Positions 13,501-27,773 are shown, counted from the first letter of the stretch. The stretch is 64,000 nt of DNA from Trichoplax sp. H2 (GCA_003344405.1 NOWV01000042.1:124001-188000), one strand, 5' to 3'. Notes: generated from the letters alone by a model not told the origin. Program-made: numbers and translations.

Positions 13501-16500
13501 TGAATATCGTAATGCCCTTCTCTATTATTCATAACCCGTATTAGTTAAGTTCTTAACGAACTGCAGGTCAAAAAACGACGAATTTAATGATTAATAATTG
13601 AATTGTTCTTAAGTTGAATCAATATCATTAATTTCTCATATGATACATCGAACATGTTGGATGTTATGTCAACACACTAATAAGGCGACTAATTTTTAAT
13701 TAATTTTTAAAAAAATTAAGGAAAAACTTATGTTGGCGTTTTAGACGAAGATTTTTGTAGGCTAGATAAAATATCCCTAATTGAATTGAGAGGGTAATTA
13801 AACTATAAATACCCTAATTATAGCTAGTTTGTTGTATCTGCTGAATCTATGAAATATAAACCTATTGATATATTTATGTAGTTCGAATAAGTCGCTGCAA
13901 GCTTTGTGTCAGTGGAAGGAAGTCTACCATCACCCTGGTTTAATTTGTACGCAAACCTTAAGTGGAACACCAATCATTATGTATATTAAGCCGGATACTA
14001 TTACAGTACAGGAAATAAAATCGCCTTCTAAAGCCAAGGTTATCTCTATTTTGAGGCTTTTCGTTTTATTTGCGTATGTGCAGTGTAGAAGATTTTTTAA
14101 TAAGTTGTTATAATTTTAGGTGCAAGATGTGGTTGCAATACGGCATCCATCATTAGGCTCATCATCGGTAAGACATACCAATGTTATTTGTCGCTTTCCG
14201 CTCATTAACATACATAAATGTTTCCTTTTCAAAACAGTCTAGTCCGGATTATAATTGATAAAGTGACCTTAATATGAGGTGTATTGCTTATGATAAATAA
14301 CAATTCGACTTGTTTTTTAGACGAGAACCTCTTTAATCATTCTTAATGATGATGGAAGCTTACGAATTTACTTAGCAAATATGGATCTTGTTGGATTTTG
14401 GTCATCCTCAGTATTTCAGCCTATTAGGTACGCACATAATGTGTGCATAGTATGCACTTTTGACCCTCGTTAATGGTATACTTAAAATTGTGATGTTTTG
14501 TTTTAAATTCAGTGAATTAACCGCAATCAAGCCCATGAAAAAGAAGAAAGCTGTAGAATCAAGTAAGGCATTTTAGCTTCATAATTTAATCAGTTATAGG
14601 GTTAAAAAAAGTGTAAATTAAAGTGATGATACTATATTAGGCAAGTCCCTCAGTGGAATCAATTTCCCTGTCGACTTCTTTGAAACTTGTCAACTAACAA
14701 ATGAAGTAGAGGTAATTCATACAATGTCAAAAAGGCCGCTATTGCTTTTAAAAATTATCGAAGTATTTATATTCTATGATTAAGTCTGATAGTATCATTA
14801 ATGTAAAGAGTAAAATACAAATACTAATGCTAGAGTTGTATCTACTGTTAATTTAGTATGGCGGTAGCGACTTGCTGCAAATTTATAATGTTCAGCAAAT
14901 TAAAAATCGATTAAATGCTAATGGAATGTATATTGCAAGTAATAAGGTAGGGGAACTAAGTTATAAGTAACCCAGCTAATAAATAGTAACGTAATCTAAT
15001 GAAGCGTCTGATTGTGTCCCAGCCTAATGGATTTTCAGTTGAAATCAAGAACACAAATTCCTCGCATGTAATGGTCGGTATCAGAGTGCAAATTGGATGT
15101 CAGTCTACTGATAAAATACCGGCATACATAGAAGTGTTTGGAAGAGCAATCAATGTATAACCTGAATTTTTAGATATTTCTTTTATGCAAAATGGTGTAA
15201 GTCATAACGTATCACAAATTCTTTCATTGTAAAAAATTAGTTTAAACCGAAGATGAGTCGTTGGTATGATATTCCATTCACTAGAGAAGAATCTCTGACT
15301 GCTGATAAGAAGATTACATTATTTTGTAAGTGTAGATTTTGCACTTAAAGTATTAAAAGTATCTGATGTTTATGTACATTATTTAACGTAGATTTGTATA
15401 ACTGTATGCTATAAATGCTCAAATAACAGATTATAAATGATATATATTTGATGTAACATCTTCAAAAAATTACAGTAATGTAAAGTATTTCCTTGATGTG
15501 ATCATCGTTTATGTAACATTATGTAACCTTTACGATTGATTATTACAGTTGCTTCTTCGACCGATTCAAATGGCATGACTATAGTGGATGGAATCAGGGT
15601 TTACATCAAGACGAAAGAAAACTTCAGATGGCCAGAGGAAACTAATGATGAATCGATAGCTCAGATGCATCAAGATGGTACTCAAACTGTGAAACTGCAA
15701 GAGAGTGATAGTACTGATGAAGTCAGATCTACAATTTTTCACAGTATGGACAGGTACTGTAATTCTAATTTCCATAAATTTGCTATTTTATTTAGTTTTT
15801 AGGATACGCATATGTTGCACTTATAGTGATTTCTATTCTTTAGCTTAATAGCTCAATCTCTGGAACTATTAGAGAATTATTTCATTTTCTGGCCATCGGA
15901 CATAAGTGTATGATCTCCATAATGTTATTTTTTTGACATTCTTTGCTATATATAATACAAAAATTTACCATAACCGTTGCGAATATAAATATTATTGGGA
16001 CTGAAATTAGGATGCAAATACGCAACTAGCGCTAAGTTGTTCCACCTCTTTACTGACGTTTGCAACGCCAACCAGTGTTCATTCGCAGTCTAAAGCCCTG
16101 TTGGCTGCCTTATTAAGTAGTCAGAGTGCATACCACTATCACAAGGTTTAATCTTCTTATCGAAAATCAGCTTTTTTTTAATTTTATGTAATTTTGTGTT
16201 AATTATATTTTGAATGCAATGTAATATTAGGATCAAGCTCAACTCCATCATGCAGCGGGATTTCTTATACTAGAAGATAAAGAATCTACTTTGGAAGACT
16301 TTTTTGAATCAAAACATAAAAGAGATAACGAAATCAAGATTGATTTATTTGAACGCTTAATTAGAATAGCTAGATCGATTGCCATAGCTCGACCGATCAA
16401 TTTAATAACCTTTGCTAACAGTATTGATCGTAATGGTGGAGAAGAATGTGAGTTTTAAATGCTGGGACCACCAGTTTGTATTATGGACTAATTAACTTTA

Positions 16501-19500
16501 TCTGATATTTTCATATAGTTAATAATCGTACCGTAACCGGTATTATGAGTCGACCAGCTTCCAACTCTATTCGTGACGGGACTACACCTCAGCTTATCGA
16601 AAGACTAATGAATAATTTTTGGCAATTATATTCTTCTTCTCCGTCAAGCCCTTTAATTGTTCCCGTCGGACAGTCACGTATGCATGAAAAGAAGGATTTT
16701 TTGCTGGTTTTATTGAATTTTAATCTAAATTCTTTGCTTTATCATATAGGACTATCAAGGATAGAAACAATTGTTTTCGGATTAGTTGATATCGTGAGTG
16801 CCTTTGCTGTCATGGACTCGTCGTATGTTTCAATGGCAACTGACTTATACGTCAAGCTACTTCTTCATGAGGTTAATTTAACTTAATTTTGGGATATAAT
16901 AACAATCTTGTAATACATAAAATCTACTCATTTCGATTGCTTAAGTATTTATTATTACGAAATTTCATATGATAGGATTCAGCTATTGGGTTTTCATGCA
17001 AGCAAGCGTTAGGTTTTGTATTACGCCAAAGGACTAAAAAGAAGCGCGTTGTGCTATCTTTGCCACCTAATCCCCGCGACGATGTGGCTACAGAGCAGGA
17101 CGAACAAAGTGTTGAAGCTACTAGTGATGTTGGAGAACCGAAACATTCAGAAACGGTAACGTTTTCATGGCAGTATTTGTTGCTATCACTGAACCCTGAT
17201 TTGCGTTTTTTCTTATTCGTCGTTTTCAATTTTACGCAGGTTGATCAGCCAGTTACTCTTTCATCTTTGGTATCGGCAGCGAATAATTTAGGGCCTGGAT
17301 TAGGAACGCTAGCTGAAATGGCTTCTACTCATGGTTCTTTGGAATCACTGCTTAGTGGTAACATTTTGTCGATTCTTTTCACCGTACATTTTATACAATA
17401 TGTCACATACTTCACATTTTAATATAAGGTGGAGCTGTTCAGATATCTCCTATATTGGATGCAAATGATGAAGAAGCAATGATGGAGCTGGCTGTTTCTC
17501 TTAGTATCCAGGATGCTCAGGTATCAGTACTACGTCAATAAAATCATAAAATGTTTTTACATGAACTTCTAATCATTAATACTGATTGTTGTTAGGCTGG
17601 TTCACTGATCGAAGTTGGCGTATTATCTGATGCTACTGCTTCAGGTTAGCTAGGTCATACTGTACGCGTACATTAAAATTACAATTATAATAAAAATGAT
17701 TATTGTAAAATCTAATCGCTTAGCTGTCAGTGATGAGGAAGGCGAAATGGATAGTACCGCTGCCACAGTTGCAAGTTCAACAATGCGAGGATCTCCAAGG
17801 GCGGCTGGTTCCGAATGTAATAGCGCTGCAGAATCATTAACTGGTACCTTTTAGAAATAATATATTACGCAATCCACTTTTATCATTTATTAATCTAAGA
17901 TATTACATTAACACTATTCTATAAGGCGATGTAGTTGGTGTAAGTAGTGCCACAACTAGCGTTGATGGAGAATATGTGAATGCTGATACAGGATCTACGT
18001 CAGCAAGGCTTATTAAAGATGATATCATTATGAAGGTATAGAAGCATTCCTATTGTATATATATTGCCGTCCATCTTTACTAACCTTATTCCTATAATCT
18101 CGTAATTAGAGTACAGAAACCGTTAGCGAGATTGGTGACGAAGCTTTAGTTGTAAGCAGTAAACTACATAACCTTCGATGCCACTTTCTGGAATCGTTCT
18201 TAGACCATTTTCCAAAGTTAAGAAATCTTGACGGTCTGCAAATAGTTCCGTTTATGCAAGTAGTCTTTATGTTGTGCAGCGATTTTGATGACCAAGAACA
18301 CGAAAGACAAACTCTGATTAACGTCATCGATACTATAGTATCAGAATTAGACTTACAATCGCAAGGATTTAGTGGACTAACAGATCGATCATCCCGCCAT
18401 GACTTACAGTTAATGTTTCTAAAATTCTTGGGTGTACTTATGACGAAGGTGAAAGGAATGAGTAGATCCGCCTTATCTGCTTGCGTCTTAACAGCGTCTT
18501 ATTTAATGCGCTACAATATATTAGATTACTGCCTCGGTGCTCTTAAGGCATTAAGTACATACTGGAAAGAAGTCTATCCAACACATCAATATGTATCTTC
18601 TGTTGGAGTATTGCTGAAAGAACGGCGTACTAATCTACTTCCTGATATGTCTCCGTTTTTTCTACGGCGACATGTTAGGACTCACGTAAACGATGTCTTC
18701 GCTAATTACGTTCAGCAGCTTACCGAAATTTTACTGAAAATACCTTACCAAATCAAGAAATTAGCGGAATCACAGGGAGCAGACATGGTTATTCCTGAAT
18801 TTCGTCAGGAATGGTTTAATATCTTATCCGAGTATATGATTTTACAATTAACACCGGCCGTTCGTCGTGCAGCACGAAAATTATTAATGTATCTTTGTGG
18901 ATCAAAGCAAGTATACCGAAGGCAGTTAGATTTGTACACGATAAAATATCATATTGCAAAAGTGCAAGAAATATGTTCTAGCCATGGTTTTCGATTATCC
19001 TCAACGTATATAAGACCTATTTCTATTTCACTACCGTATGATGTAGTAAGTCAGATGGTCAAACATTTACGAGAGTGTCTCGACATTAGTATTGCAAGAC
19101 CGGCGAGTTGGCATTCCTTCTGTTTTTCCAACGATATTATAGTACCATATCTTATCCAAGTTACTGTTGCATTTGATGAGGGTATTGCTCCCATAATATT
19201 AGACCTGTTAGCGATTTCATATCGAGAAAATGATAATACTAATTCATCAAGTATAACTAATGCGACCTCATCACTATCTGAATCGACAAATCCATCGTTG
19301 ACTCGTAAAATATTTGAAATAATCCCTAAGACAACTCTTGCACACTTCCTTCGAAAATTTTTATTAGAATCAAATGTACATAATGTGCGATTTCAAACGT
19401 TGTGCTTAATGCTATCAATTTACGAAAGTGCATCAATGGAGGATCAAAAAGTTGTTGTTGATGTATTATGTGATTTATGGCCACTTATTCCAGCTTACGG

Positions 19501-22500
19501 AAGAAAAGCGAAAGAATTTGTTGGTCTTCTTGGTCATATATCTAGTAAAGTATTAGTAGCTAAAAAATTAAATGCGCTTTCCATTAAAGTTATCGAACTA
19601 CTAAGAGTTTTAAATGAAAAATTGAAGAATCATCCTAATGCAAGTATCTATAATCAGTTGATGAGTTTTGTTGACTTCGAAGGATATTATCTTGAAAGTT
19701 ACCCTTGTTTAGTTTGCAATAATCCAGAGATTCCATTTAATGTAGTCAAGCTAACTTCACTAAAGGCTGACACTCGTTACACAGCTTCTACTCAAATAGT
19801 TAAATTATCATGCAGTCATATGATTTCTGCTGTAACAATCCGTATTAGTGACATTAAACGTGCAAAAATGATTCGTACGATTAATATATATTACAATACG
19901 AAAACCGTACAAGCAATTGTAGAGTTGAAAAACAAGCGCTTATGGGATAAAGCTTTATCATGTCAATTAAATCAAAATCAATCAGAAATGAAGGTTGAGC
20001 TTCCATTACCGGTAGTCGCCACAAATGTTATGATCGAATTCGCAGATTTTTATGATAACTTTCAAGCATCGGCGGAAACCTTGCAATGTCCTAGATGTAG
20101 TGCATCTGTGCCTGCTAATCCTGGCATTTGTAATCATTGTGGAGAGAATGTTTATCAATGTCATAAATGTCGAGCTATCAATTATGATGAAAGGGATCCG
20201 TTCTTATGTAATAGCTGTGGTTTTTGCAAATATGCCAAATTTGATATCAATGTAACAGCAAGACCCTGTTGTTCTGTTGAGCCTATTAAGAATGATGAGG
20301 ATCGTAAAAAGGTTATTTATAGTTAACTTCTGTATATAATGTTTACTCTCGTGTAACTAGTTAGATGTGCATAAACTTTGCTATTTATAACGATACCCTA
20401 CTTAAATTACGTTTTTAACATGCAGGTGATGTCTCATATTGACACCTTACTGGAGCGCGCGGATGTTATCTATAAACAATTAGCAGCATACAGAACTCCA
20501 ATAAACGCTTTATTAGCTAAAGTTAGTGAAAGCAACGATACAAAGGATTCGAATGAAGGACACACAAGTTCTAGTACAAGTAGCAGTAGTGGAAGTCGTG
20601 TTAGCAAAACTATCCAGCTTTTATCGCAGAAATACGCCAGTGATTGTAAATCATCCTTTGATGAACTTAGCAAAATTATTCAAGAAATTCTTATATCACG
20701 TAAAGAATTAACAGATTACAACTCGAAGCAAAGCCTTGGTGAACTAAATGTGGATTCAACAAATAGCCAAATATTACTTGGCTCTGACGAAAGCTCGAAG
20801 AATGTCGTAAGTATTCACTCCATTGGTAAATGCTATGGATGTACAGTTGCTGCTGTTGAAAATTGTGTTACAGTTATGAAAGCGTTCGCTACGAATGAGA
20901 TTATGAAAAGTTTGCTTTGTGAGGAAGATATTATTGAAGAATTGATGAAAAATAATTTGCATAGTGGTACAACCCGTATTCATAATACCACACGGGAATT
21001 GCTATGCCTTTTAGCTAAGGACAACAAATCGATAAGTAAGCAGATAAGTTACATTTTAGAGCGTCGTGTACAGCAGTCGATGTTCAGCCATTACACAAAA
21101 GACAATTTAGCCGCCTCATTACATCAAGAAATGCGTCTGCTGATTGACACAGTTGATCTTGAAGACTCATGTTGGGAAGATAGACTAAAAACAGTAATAC
21201 GATTATGTTTAGTTGCTTCAAAAACAAATTGTCCTGTAACAATTGAAAATGTCGTTGTCCCGTGTCTTCGAATTCTATCCAAATTAATTCAGCTCCCTAT
21301 GTCAACGAGCAGCAATAAAAAGGTTCGAAATCTATTTAATATCGTACTGACTTGTTGATTTTTCTTTCTCTAACATTAATTGTTTATTTTTCTATGACTT
21401 TTCGTAGGGTAAACCTGGGCATGCACTTGTATCTATATCAACGGATGGGCCTGAGGTCTATGTCAATGTAAAGAACTGGCTTATTGATGATCATGGTAGA
21501 GTTTATGAAAATTGGAAGAAAATGTCGCCATCGAAATTAGCAGTATCGTTGAATAGCACCTCATGCGAAAAATTTCATGAAACTTACCTAATGTCAAAAT
21601 ATAGTCGTTTATGGAAGTTTAATATTCAGTTACGGCATGGCAAAGCTGCTTTACTGTCATCAAATCAGTTACTTCTATCAGAAAGCTGGCTGCATGACGT
21701 TTTATTTTCGCCTTCACGCTCTGCGCGCCAGATAATTTGTTCAATTTTAGATTCAGTTTGCCAAGATAGCTATGTTTGTCATCGTATCCTAGATTTATTG
21801 ACCCAACTACTAGATTATATCGATGATGCCGGTGAAAAGGCAATGGAGTTGTTGCAAACATACAAAAAATTAACTAGACCTCGTCATTGGAAACTATATT
21901 TAGTCGTAAAGAAGTTAATTCCTCGAATTGAAATATTAATGGAAAAAGAAGTGCAAAAATTATTGTTATTAGAAGAATCATCTCTTAGTTCTGATTTAAC
22001 ACAAGGACTATCATTGAAGATGTTAACTGAGATTCTAATTGCTATTGCGAATCAAGAACAAGTAAAAGTACGTTGCAGGTCACAATTGATGCGAATTGTG
22101 CTTAATAGCTACTTGTCAATTAGAAGATTGGTAATTCAAAGAACTAAAATTATTGATGAAACTCAGGATTTATTGTTGGAAATACTAGAAGAACTAGTGG
22201 GTGGGACTGAAGATGAAGTGAAAGATTTCATAAAAACCTGTGTCCAAATATTACGTAAATGTCACCCGAATGATATGAAAACTCCAATGTTTATTATTGA
22301 ACGTCTATGTAGTACTATATATCCTGAGCCAGATAATGAAAGCGATGAATTTCTCATCATTGTGGATAAAGATCCTCAACAAGAAGATTTCTTGCAGGGC
22401 CGTATGCAGGGAAATCCTTATAGCTCAAGTTCTCATGGTATGGGCCCTTTGATGCGTGATATAAAGAATAAAATCTGTACAGATTGCGAGCTTGTTGCAT

Positions 22501-25491
22501 TGTTAGAAGACGATAATAGTATGGAATTGCTAGTTAATAATAAGATCATTAGTTTAGATTTACCTGTGAGTAAAGTTTACAAAAAAGTTTGGGCTGGCGA
22601 AGCGAATAGTCCCATGAAAATAATTTATAGAATGACTGGCCTATTAGGTGATGCTACTGAAGATATCATCGAATCACTTGAGAGCGACTCTGAAGAAGAA
22701 ACTGATCTGGAAGAATCTTATAAGTTAGCATCAGTCGTTAGTGAATGTGGCGGTTTAGAAGTAATGTTATCAATTCTTGCAACGATTAAAAATTTAAGAG
22801 GCAGTCACGATCTAGTAAATGCTATTCTGAAATTACTGCAATATTGCATCAACTTGAAATCAATTCGCTCATTTTTGTTAAAGCCATCTCTTGGAGCATT
22901 AGATATTATGCTTGGAACATTAAATCTTGCGCTTGAGATGGTCAAAGAGTCACCTAATGGCAGCGGTGCGGTCATAATCGAAAAACTCGTCAAAATTATG
23001 GAGGCTGTATTACAAGAAGCTGCTACTGCAACTGCAGATGAAACAGAAGTATTACAGGGACGAACTAGTGAGGATGAGCATCAATTAGCCACACTGTTGG
23101 AGCAAGTATCCAGCAAATACGTGAGATCAAATGAAAACGTTTTTCAAGCTCTGATGAGATTGATTCCATTTGTAACATTTGGAGATGTTGACAAAATTCG
23201 TATGCTCGTCAATTATTACCTACCGTACCTTGATTTTAAAAGCTATGATGAGCATGTGAACAACGAAGGACAATTTTCTTTAGATTGTTTCTGCCGCATT
23301 GCTGAGAATGTTCCAAATAATAAAAACGGTGAAAAAATACGTGATGTAGCAATCGCAAGTGGAGTCACTCAAAAAGCATTTGTCTATATCGAAGAATATA
23401 ATATTGGACAATCAATTTTAGTTAATACAGCGGAAATCAAATTATTACCGTCGCTGCCTTATGTTTTAAGGATGCTACAAGGATTGTGCTCCAAACACAC
23501 AAAAAGCCAGTTGCTAGCTGAGAATGCTGTCATCATCAACTTGCATAAGCTGGAACAAGTCTCAGCTGAAGAGCAAATTGGCTCCCTGGCTGAAAACTTG
23601 CTAGAAACTCTTAGTGAATGTTCTTTAGTTGCTAACATGGTTAAAGGAGCTAGACGAAATACCAAAATCGAAAAGAAGAAATTAGCTATGGCTATGAGAA
23701 AGAAACAACTGGAAGCCATCGGACTTAAAACTAATGATAAAGGGCAATTAAAAGCTAAGCCACAACTACTCGAGCAAATGAATGAAATAGCAGAGGAAAC
23801 TGGTTTAATCTGTTGCGTTTGTCGTGAAGGATATAAATATCATCCTAAGAAAGTCCTGGGTGTCTATTCGTTTACGACTAGAACAGTTATGGATGAATTT
23901 GAAAAGCGATCTAGTAAAACGCCAGGATATACTACAGTATCATACTTTAATGTTATTCACTTCGATTGCCATGCTTCTGCAGTTCGACTGGCTCGGAGTC
24001 GTGACGAATGGGAGAGTGCTATTCTTCATAATGGAAATACCAAATGTAATGGACTTCTTCCAATTTGGGGACCAGAAATTCCAGAGTCTTCCTTTGCAGC
24101 GTGCTTAGCTAGTCATAACAATTACATACAAGACTGTACTCATATTGAACCATCATTTCATACCTCAGTTCATGATATAAAACACTTATTGTTGCTATTT
24201 GCTCATGAAAAGTCTTTCAGTCATGAAAGTGGTGGTGGGGGCCCTGAAAGCAATATATATTTATTGCCGTACCTCATTAGTATGACTCTTTATGTGCTAA
24301 ACTCGTAAGTATGCTGGATACCTTAAATACACATACGAATACTTGTCTACGTATTCGTAGTGACTATACGAAGTTATCGGTATCAACACTGTATTTAACC
24401 TAAATTAAATTTCAGAACCCGTGGATTAATGAGAGAAGAAAAATCAATGAAAGCATTCGTTAGTACTCCCGAAGCTAAATGGATCGAATCTGCATATGAG
24501 GTTATTATTTGCATGTAAACACGCACTTGTATGTATACTTGCACTCATTAGTCACATGTAATTTATTACAGGTAGATGGAATAATTTTTTCTACATGTCT
24601 TTAAATTCATATTTAATAATTATAGCAATTGTGTTACTTTAACCTATATAGATTGATGGGCCATATTATTACACTATCTTGTCTGTCCTCGTCTACACGC
24701 ACAACAATTGGAGAGAAAACCGTATATTGTTCTTAAAAAGGCTGATCATTTGTGCTCATACAAGACATATATCACCGAAAGGAACTTCAAGGTAATTCAA
24801 TACTAATTATTTTATAATTTCTTGCCTTTTGCAGTAGTCAATGTATTTGCTAACATTTCTATTTTCATTTTCACAGATTAAGCAATAAAAAGAAAGCTAA
24901 ATTTGAAGTTTATAGACCTGTTCTAATTTTCTTTGCCTTGATAGATGGAATATATAAGCATTTTAAGGTATAGAAGTATTTTATTTACAAAAATAATCGC
25001 AATTATGGACGTCTTTTTGTAATGTTAGTGTTTTCCTTCTATTTACGGTTGACAGATAAATTTGTTACCTGGCAACGATGGAATTTGTCATAGCTATTTG
25101 GAGTATTTACGTTACAATGACGTTGTCGTTAAAGAAAATTGTGATAAAGTAAGAACACCGAGGTTTATTACAACGTTCAGTTATATATTTGAATCCTATT
25201 AATGAGAAATATTTTTAACCGTTTTTTGCTAATACAGCTGTTGAAATTGTACCAAAGAGATTTACTGAATATGGAATCGGTTGAAGAATTCTTAGACATA
25301 ACAGGTAAATAACTCAGATGGAGAGGAAGATAATGACACTATGTACTTCTGATTTCTTAGTATTTCTACCCAGATACTTGTAGACAATACCTAAACTTAA
25401 CAATCAATCGAAAAATTTTTACTTAGGTTTACAAACAGAAATTGATAATCCGAATGAGTTCTTGACGACCCTCTTAAACTGTATACCATAG
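1513..25491 (+). CDS. UBR4: E3 ubiquitin-protein ligase UBR4 (p600), multi-exon
   Basis: Giant N-recognin of the N-degron pathway; human UBR4 is about 5,180 residues and works with KCMF1 and calmodulin. Similarity is strong through the second half: the UBR box, the GSQEGAF(D/E)NVR and [12 protein letters not shown] motifs, [46 protein letters not shown] and [13 protein letters not shown]. The start is the ATG of [11 protein letters not shown]. Exon 2 is 1798-1895, and later exons include 2419-2918 and 3074-3287. C-terminal exons are 18110-20311, 20426-21322, 21408-24304, 24416-24500, 24652-24791, 24877-24967, 25056-25148, 25238-25304 and 25427-25491 (TAG). Dozens of short exons precede the giant ones. 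The N-terminal third is poorly conserved, and not every small exon was placed, so the exact protein length is not given. It is convergent with AMDHD2. Confidence 0.96.
10793..11096 (+). other. UBR4: UBR box of UBR4 (two exons, 10793-10863 and 10939-11096)
   Basis: The zinc-binding UBR box recognises N-degrons. It is encoded across two exons joined inside the Trp codon of NQHW|Y. Visible signatures are [52 protein letters not shown] and GAKEDGSC. All the Cys/His positions of the family pattern appear to be kept, so substrate binding is probably intact. Confidence 0.95.
11947..14560 (+). other. UBR4: beta-propeller-like region of UBR4
   Basis: Short exons here encode the propeller-like segment C-terminal to the UBR box. 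Recognisable pieces are [20 protein letters not shown] (from about 11956), [25 protein letters not shown] (split over an intron near 12490-12570; start and end motifs only are diagnostic), [18 protein letters not shown] near 13360, and [13 protein letters not shown] near 13900. The assignment rests on collinear similarity to vertebrate UBR4. Confidence 0.8.
17467..17520 (+). other. UBR4: UIM-like acidic helix in UBR4
   Basis: The end of exon 17429-17520 encodes [18 protein letters not shown]. This fits the ubiquitin-interacting motif pattern: an acidic run, then hydrophobic-xx-Ala-xxx-Ser. The equivalent vertebrate segment has the same layout. Ubiquitin binding is an inference from the pattern only. 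Confidence 0.5.
20087..20270 (+). other. UBR4: cysteine-rich zinc module of UBR4
   Basis: A dense series of Cys pairs (CPRC, CNHC, CHKC, CNSCGFC, then PCC) near the end of the 2.2-kb exon. The spacing suggests zinc-ribbon or treble-clef folds, and the segment is among the most conserved parts of UBR4 from animals to plants (BIG). Confidence 0.85.
23811..24050 (+). other. UBR4: C-terminal hemi-RING catalytic zinc finger of UBR4
   Basis: Encodes [21 protein letters not shown], then an [13 protein letters not shown] segment and later [11 protein letters not shown]. This matches the C-terminal 'hemi-RING' E3 module described for UBR4. The Cys and His ligands expected from the family (CxxC, then DCH) are present, so the ligase is probably active. 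Confidence 0.85.
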
Positions 25492-26383
25492 TAAAATATT
25501 TATACAGTAGTATTTAACTAAAATAATGATGATCCGATTTGGAATTACTTGTATAAGCTCGATCATGTTACTTTGATAATTAATAGAAACCGTATACCTG
25601 CCATAAGAGTGGAAATCGTATTTGATACTGCCAGTTACTATTTTGTAGTCTACCGTATTTTGGGTTGCTACCGTCGAAGTTGTCATTCATGTTTTATCCG
25701 TGTTACTGAATTTTGTATTTTTGTTGGGATTGTTTCGTATTTACGTTAATGTGAACATTAGTGATTTCTAATGTAAAACTATAATAATCGTTAGCACTAA
25801 AACTGTTATACATACCAAATACTACAGTAGCGAGAGCTCGACATCTTTGTAATTTTTTTCAAAGTTGTAATATTATATGTTTAATGTATTATCAGTCTTT
25901 TATTGTGATACATTATTGTAAGATGACAAATTCATGTTATATACCAATTGTATATGTAATAAAGAGATTGCTTAACAATGAAAATTACTTTGGAAGTAAT
26001 TCCTGTAAATATTAGGGACTGCTAGCAATCGTATACTTGTGGCTCAAAGTAGTAGATTACTCGCATTCCAATCTAAAATATACTCGAATACCTTGAGTAT
26101 AATAAGTTTATACTTACATAGAATTTTAGGCAAACTGAAAAGCTTTGCCATCCAACAAATCTATCAGTGCGATCGATAAATGGAAATATTACAGTAATTA
26201 GCGGTAAGATATTTTTTTAAATTAGGAGACAATATACACTTGTGCAAGTATTAAGTTATCCTATTCCATGGACCATGAAAAGAAAACCTTTTAGTGGTCC
26301 GTACCTGTTCCAACTTCTAAGGGCTATATATACATATTACAGAAATATTGGTATATTGATAATCGACTTTTAAAATATAACTA
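25492..26383. other. intergenic, between convergent UBR4 and AMDHD2
   Basis: Contains the likely 3' UTRs of both genes. Apart from a polyadenylation signal for UBR4 I see no gene or repeat. Confidence 0.6.
25958..25963 (+). terminator. AATAAA polyadenylation signal, probably UBR4
   Basis: Perfect AATAAA hexamer about 470 nt after the UBR4 stop codon, in the expected orientation. Confidence 0.5.
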
Positions 26384-27738
26384 TTAGTCTGTTAACACCA
26401 TCTGACAGTCATCGTGCATCCATACACGTCGACCTGCTATCCAAGTTGACATAACGTTCAAGTTATCATCCAGTACAGTAAAATCGGCGTTGGTATCAAA
26501 ACTTAATGTACCTTGACTATCTGCGATGCCTAACAGTAATGCAGGATGTAATGTTGCAGCTTCTAAAGTTTCAACAACCGTACAACCAGAAGCCTGACGA
26601 AAATATTTAACACAAGAATCCATAGTTACAACGCTACCCGCTAAGGTATTAGTTGATTCCAAGTATGCATGGCCATCACGAATCTCAACAACCATAGGGC
26701 CTAGTTGGTACTTCTTGACATTTAATCCCATAGCAGCCATGGCATCCGTTATTAAAACAGTGCCTGTTTATCAAGTAGAAAGAAGAGATATATAATAGCT
26801 AAAATATCCGATTATATCCATGACAAGAATTGAAAACATCATAAAATTAATTATTAATTAGATCACTTTTCTTAACGGTATTTTTTACGACCTGCTGGGT
26901 TAATCCTATGTGCAACTCTTAATCCACACTCATGTATATGAACACCATCGGCAATAACACCATAATAAATAGTTTTACCAGCAGGTACATTATTGCTAGC
27001 AATTAAGCCTATTAAACCAGGATCTCGATGATGAAACGGAACCATGGCATTAAATAAATGAGTAATAAACGAAGCACCACGGTTCACAGCAGTTTCAGCT
27101 TGAGATAGTGTTGCAGCAGAATGACCAAGAGACACGACAACATTTTTTTGTGCAAGTTCTTGAACAGCATCGAGTATGCCTGGTATTTCAGGTGCTATTG
27201 TTATTAAAACAACATTATCTAAGCTGCCATACGTATTCAATAAGGTTTCCAATCCATTTTCAACTTTAGAATGTATCATTTCGCATTCGTGAGCTCCACG
27301 TTTCAGAGGGTTGATATAAGGCCCTTCTAAGTGGACTCCCAAAACGGTAGCACCATGACTGCCACCCGGTCTCTTTTTGATTCGTGGTAAGATTGACTTA
27401 TACGTTTGAGGAGAAGATGTAACGATTGTAGGGCAATAGGCCGTGACGCCATGTTGTAGTAATCCTTTGCTAACTATTCGTAAGCCATGGCTGATATCGA
27501 TGTCTGGTGAAGAGAAGTCAATCCCGAAAGCACCATTGATCTGGACATCAATAAAACCAGGAGAAATGATGTAATTACAACAATCAATGCGCACATCGGC
27601 TTGGACCTTTTCATCCCAAAAGAGTAATTTAGGATTTAAAATTCGACCATTTCGCACCCACAAATCCGATCGGATCAATTTGTGATCGCGAAGTATACGG
27701 CAGTTTGTAAATTGATAAAGCTTAGGGCGGTCGGCCAT
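26384..27738 (-). CDS. AMDHD2: N-acetylglucosamine-6-phosphate deacetylase
   Basis: Hydrolyses GlcNAc-6-phosphate to glucosamine-6-phosphate and acetate, feeding and restraining the hexosamine pathway in the cytosol. Two exons, complement(26384..26763, 26877..27738), give 1242 nt or 413 residues; human AMDHD2 has 409. Start chosen at the ATG of MADRPKLYQFTNCR; the longer open frame upstream has only a TTG. Amidohydrolase marks visible are PGFIDVQINGAFG, HLEGPYINPLKRGAH (metal-site Glu), SLGHSAA, THLFNAMVPFHHRDPG, IADGVH and the catalytic Asp in LITDAM; the splice joins GRKKY to RTVLITDA. The family's zinc and substrate residues look intact, so the enzyme should be active. It is convergent with UBR4. 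Confidence 0.96.
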
Positions 27739-27773
27739 GATTGTTTTAAGAGCAAATGATATGCACTTCAATA

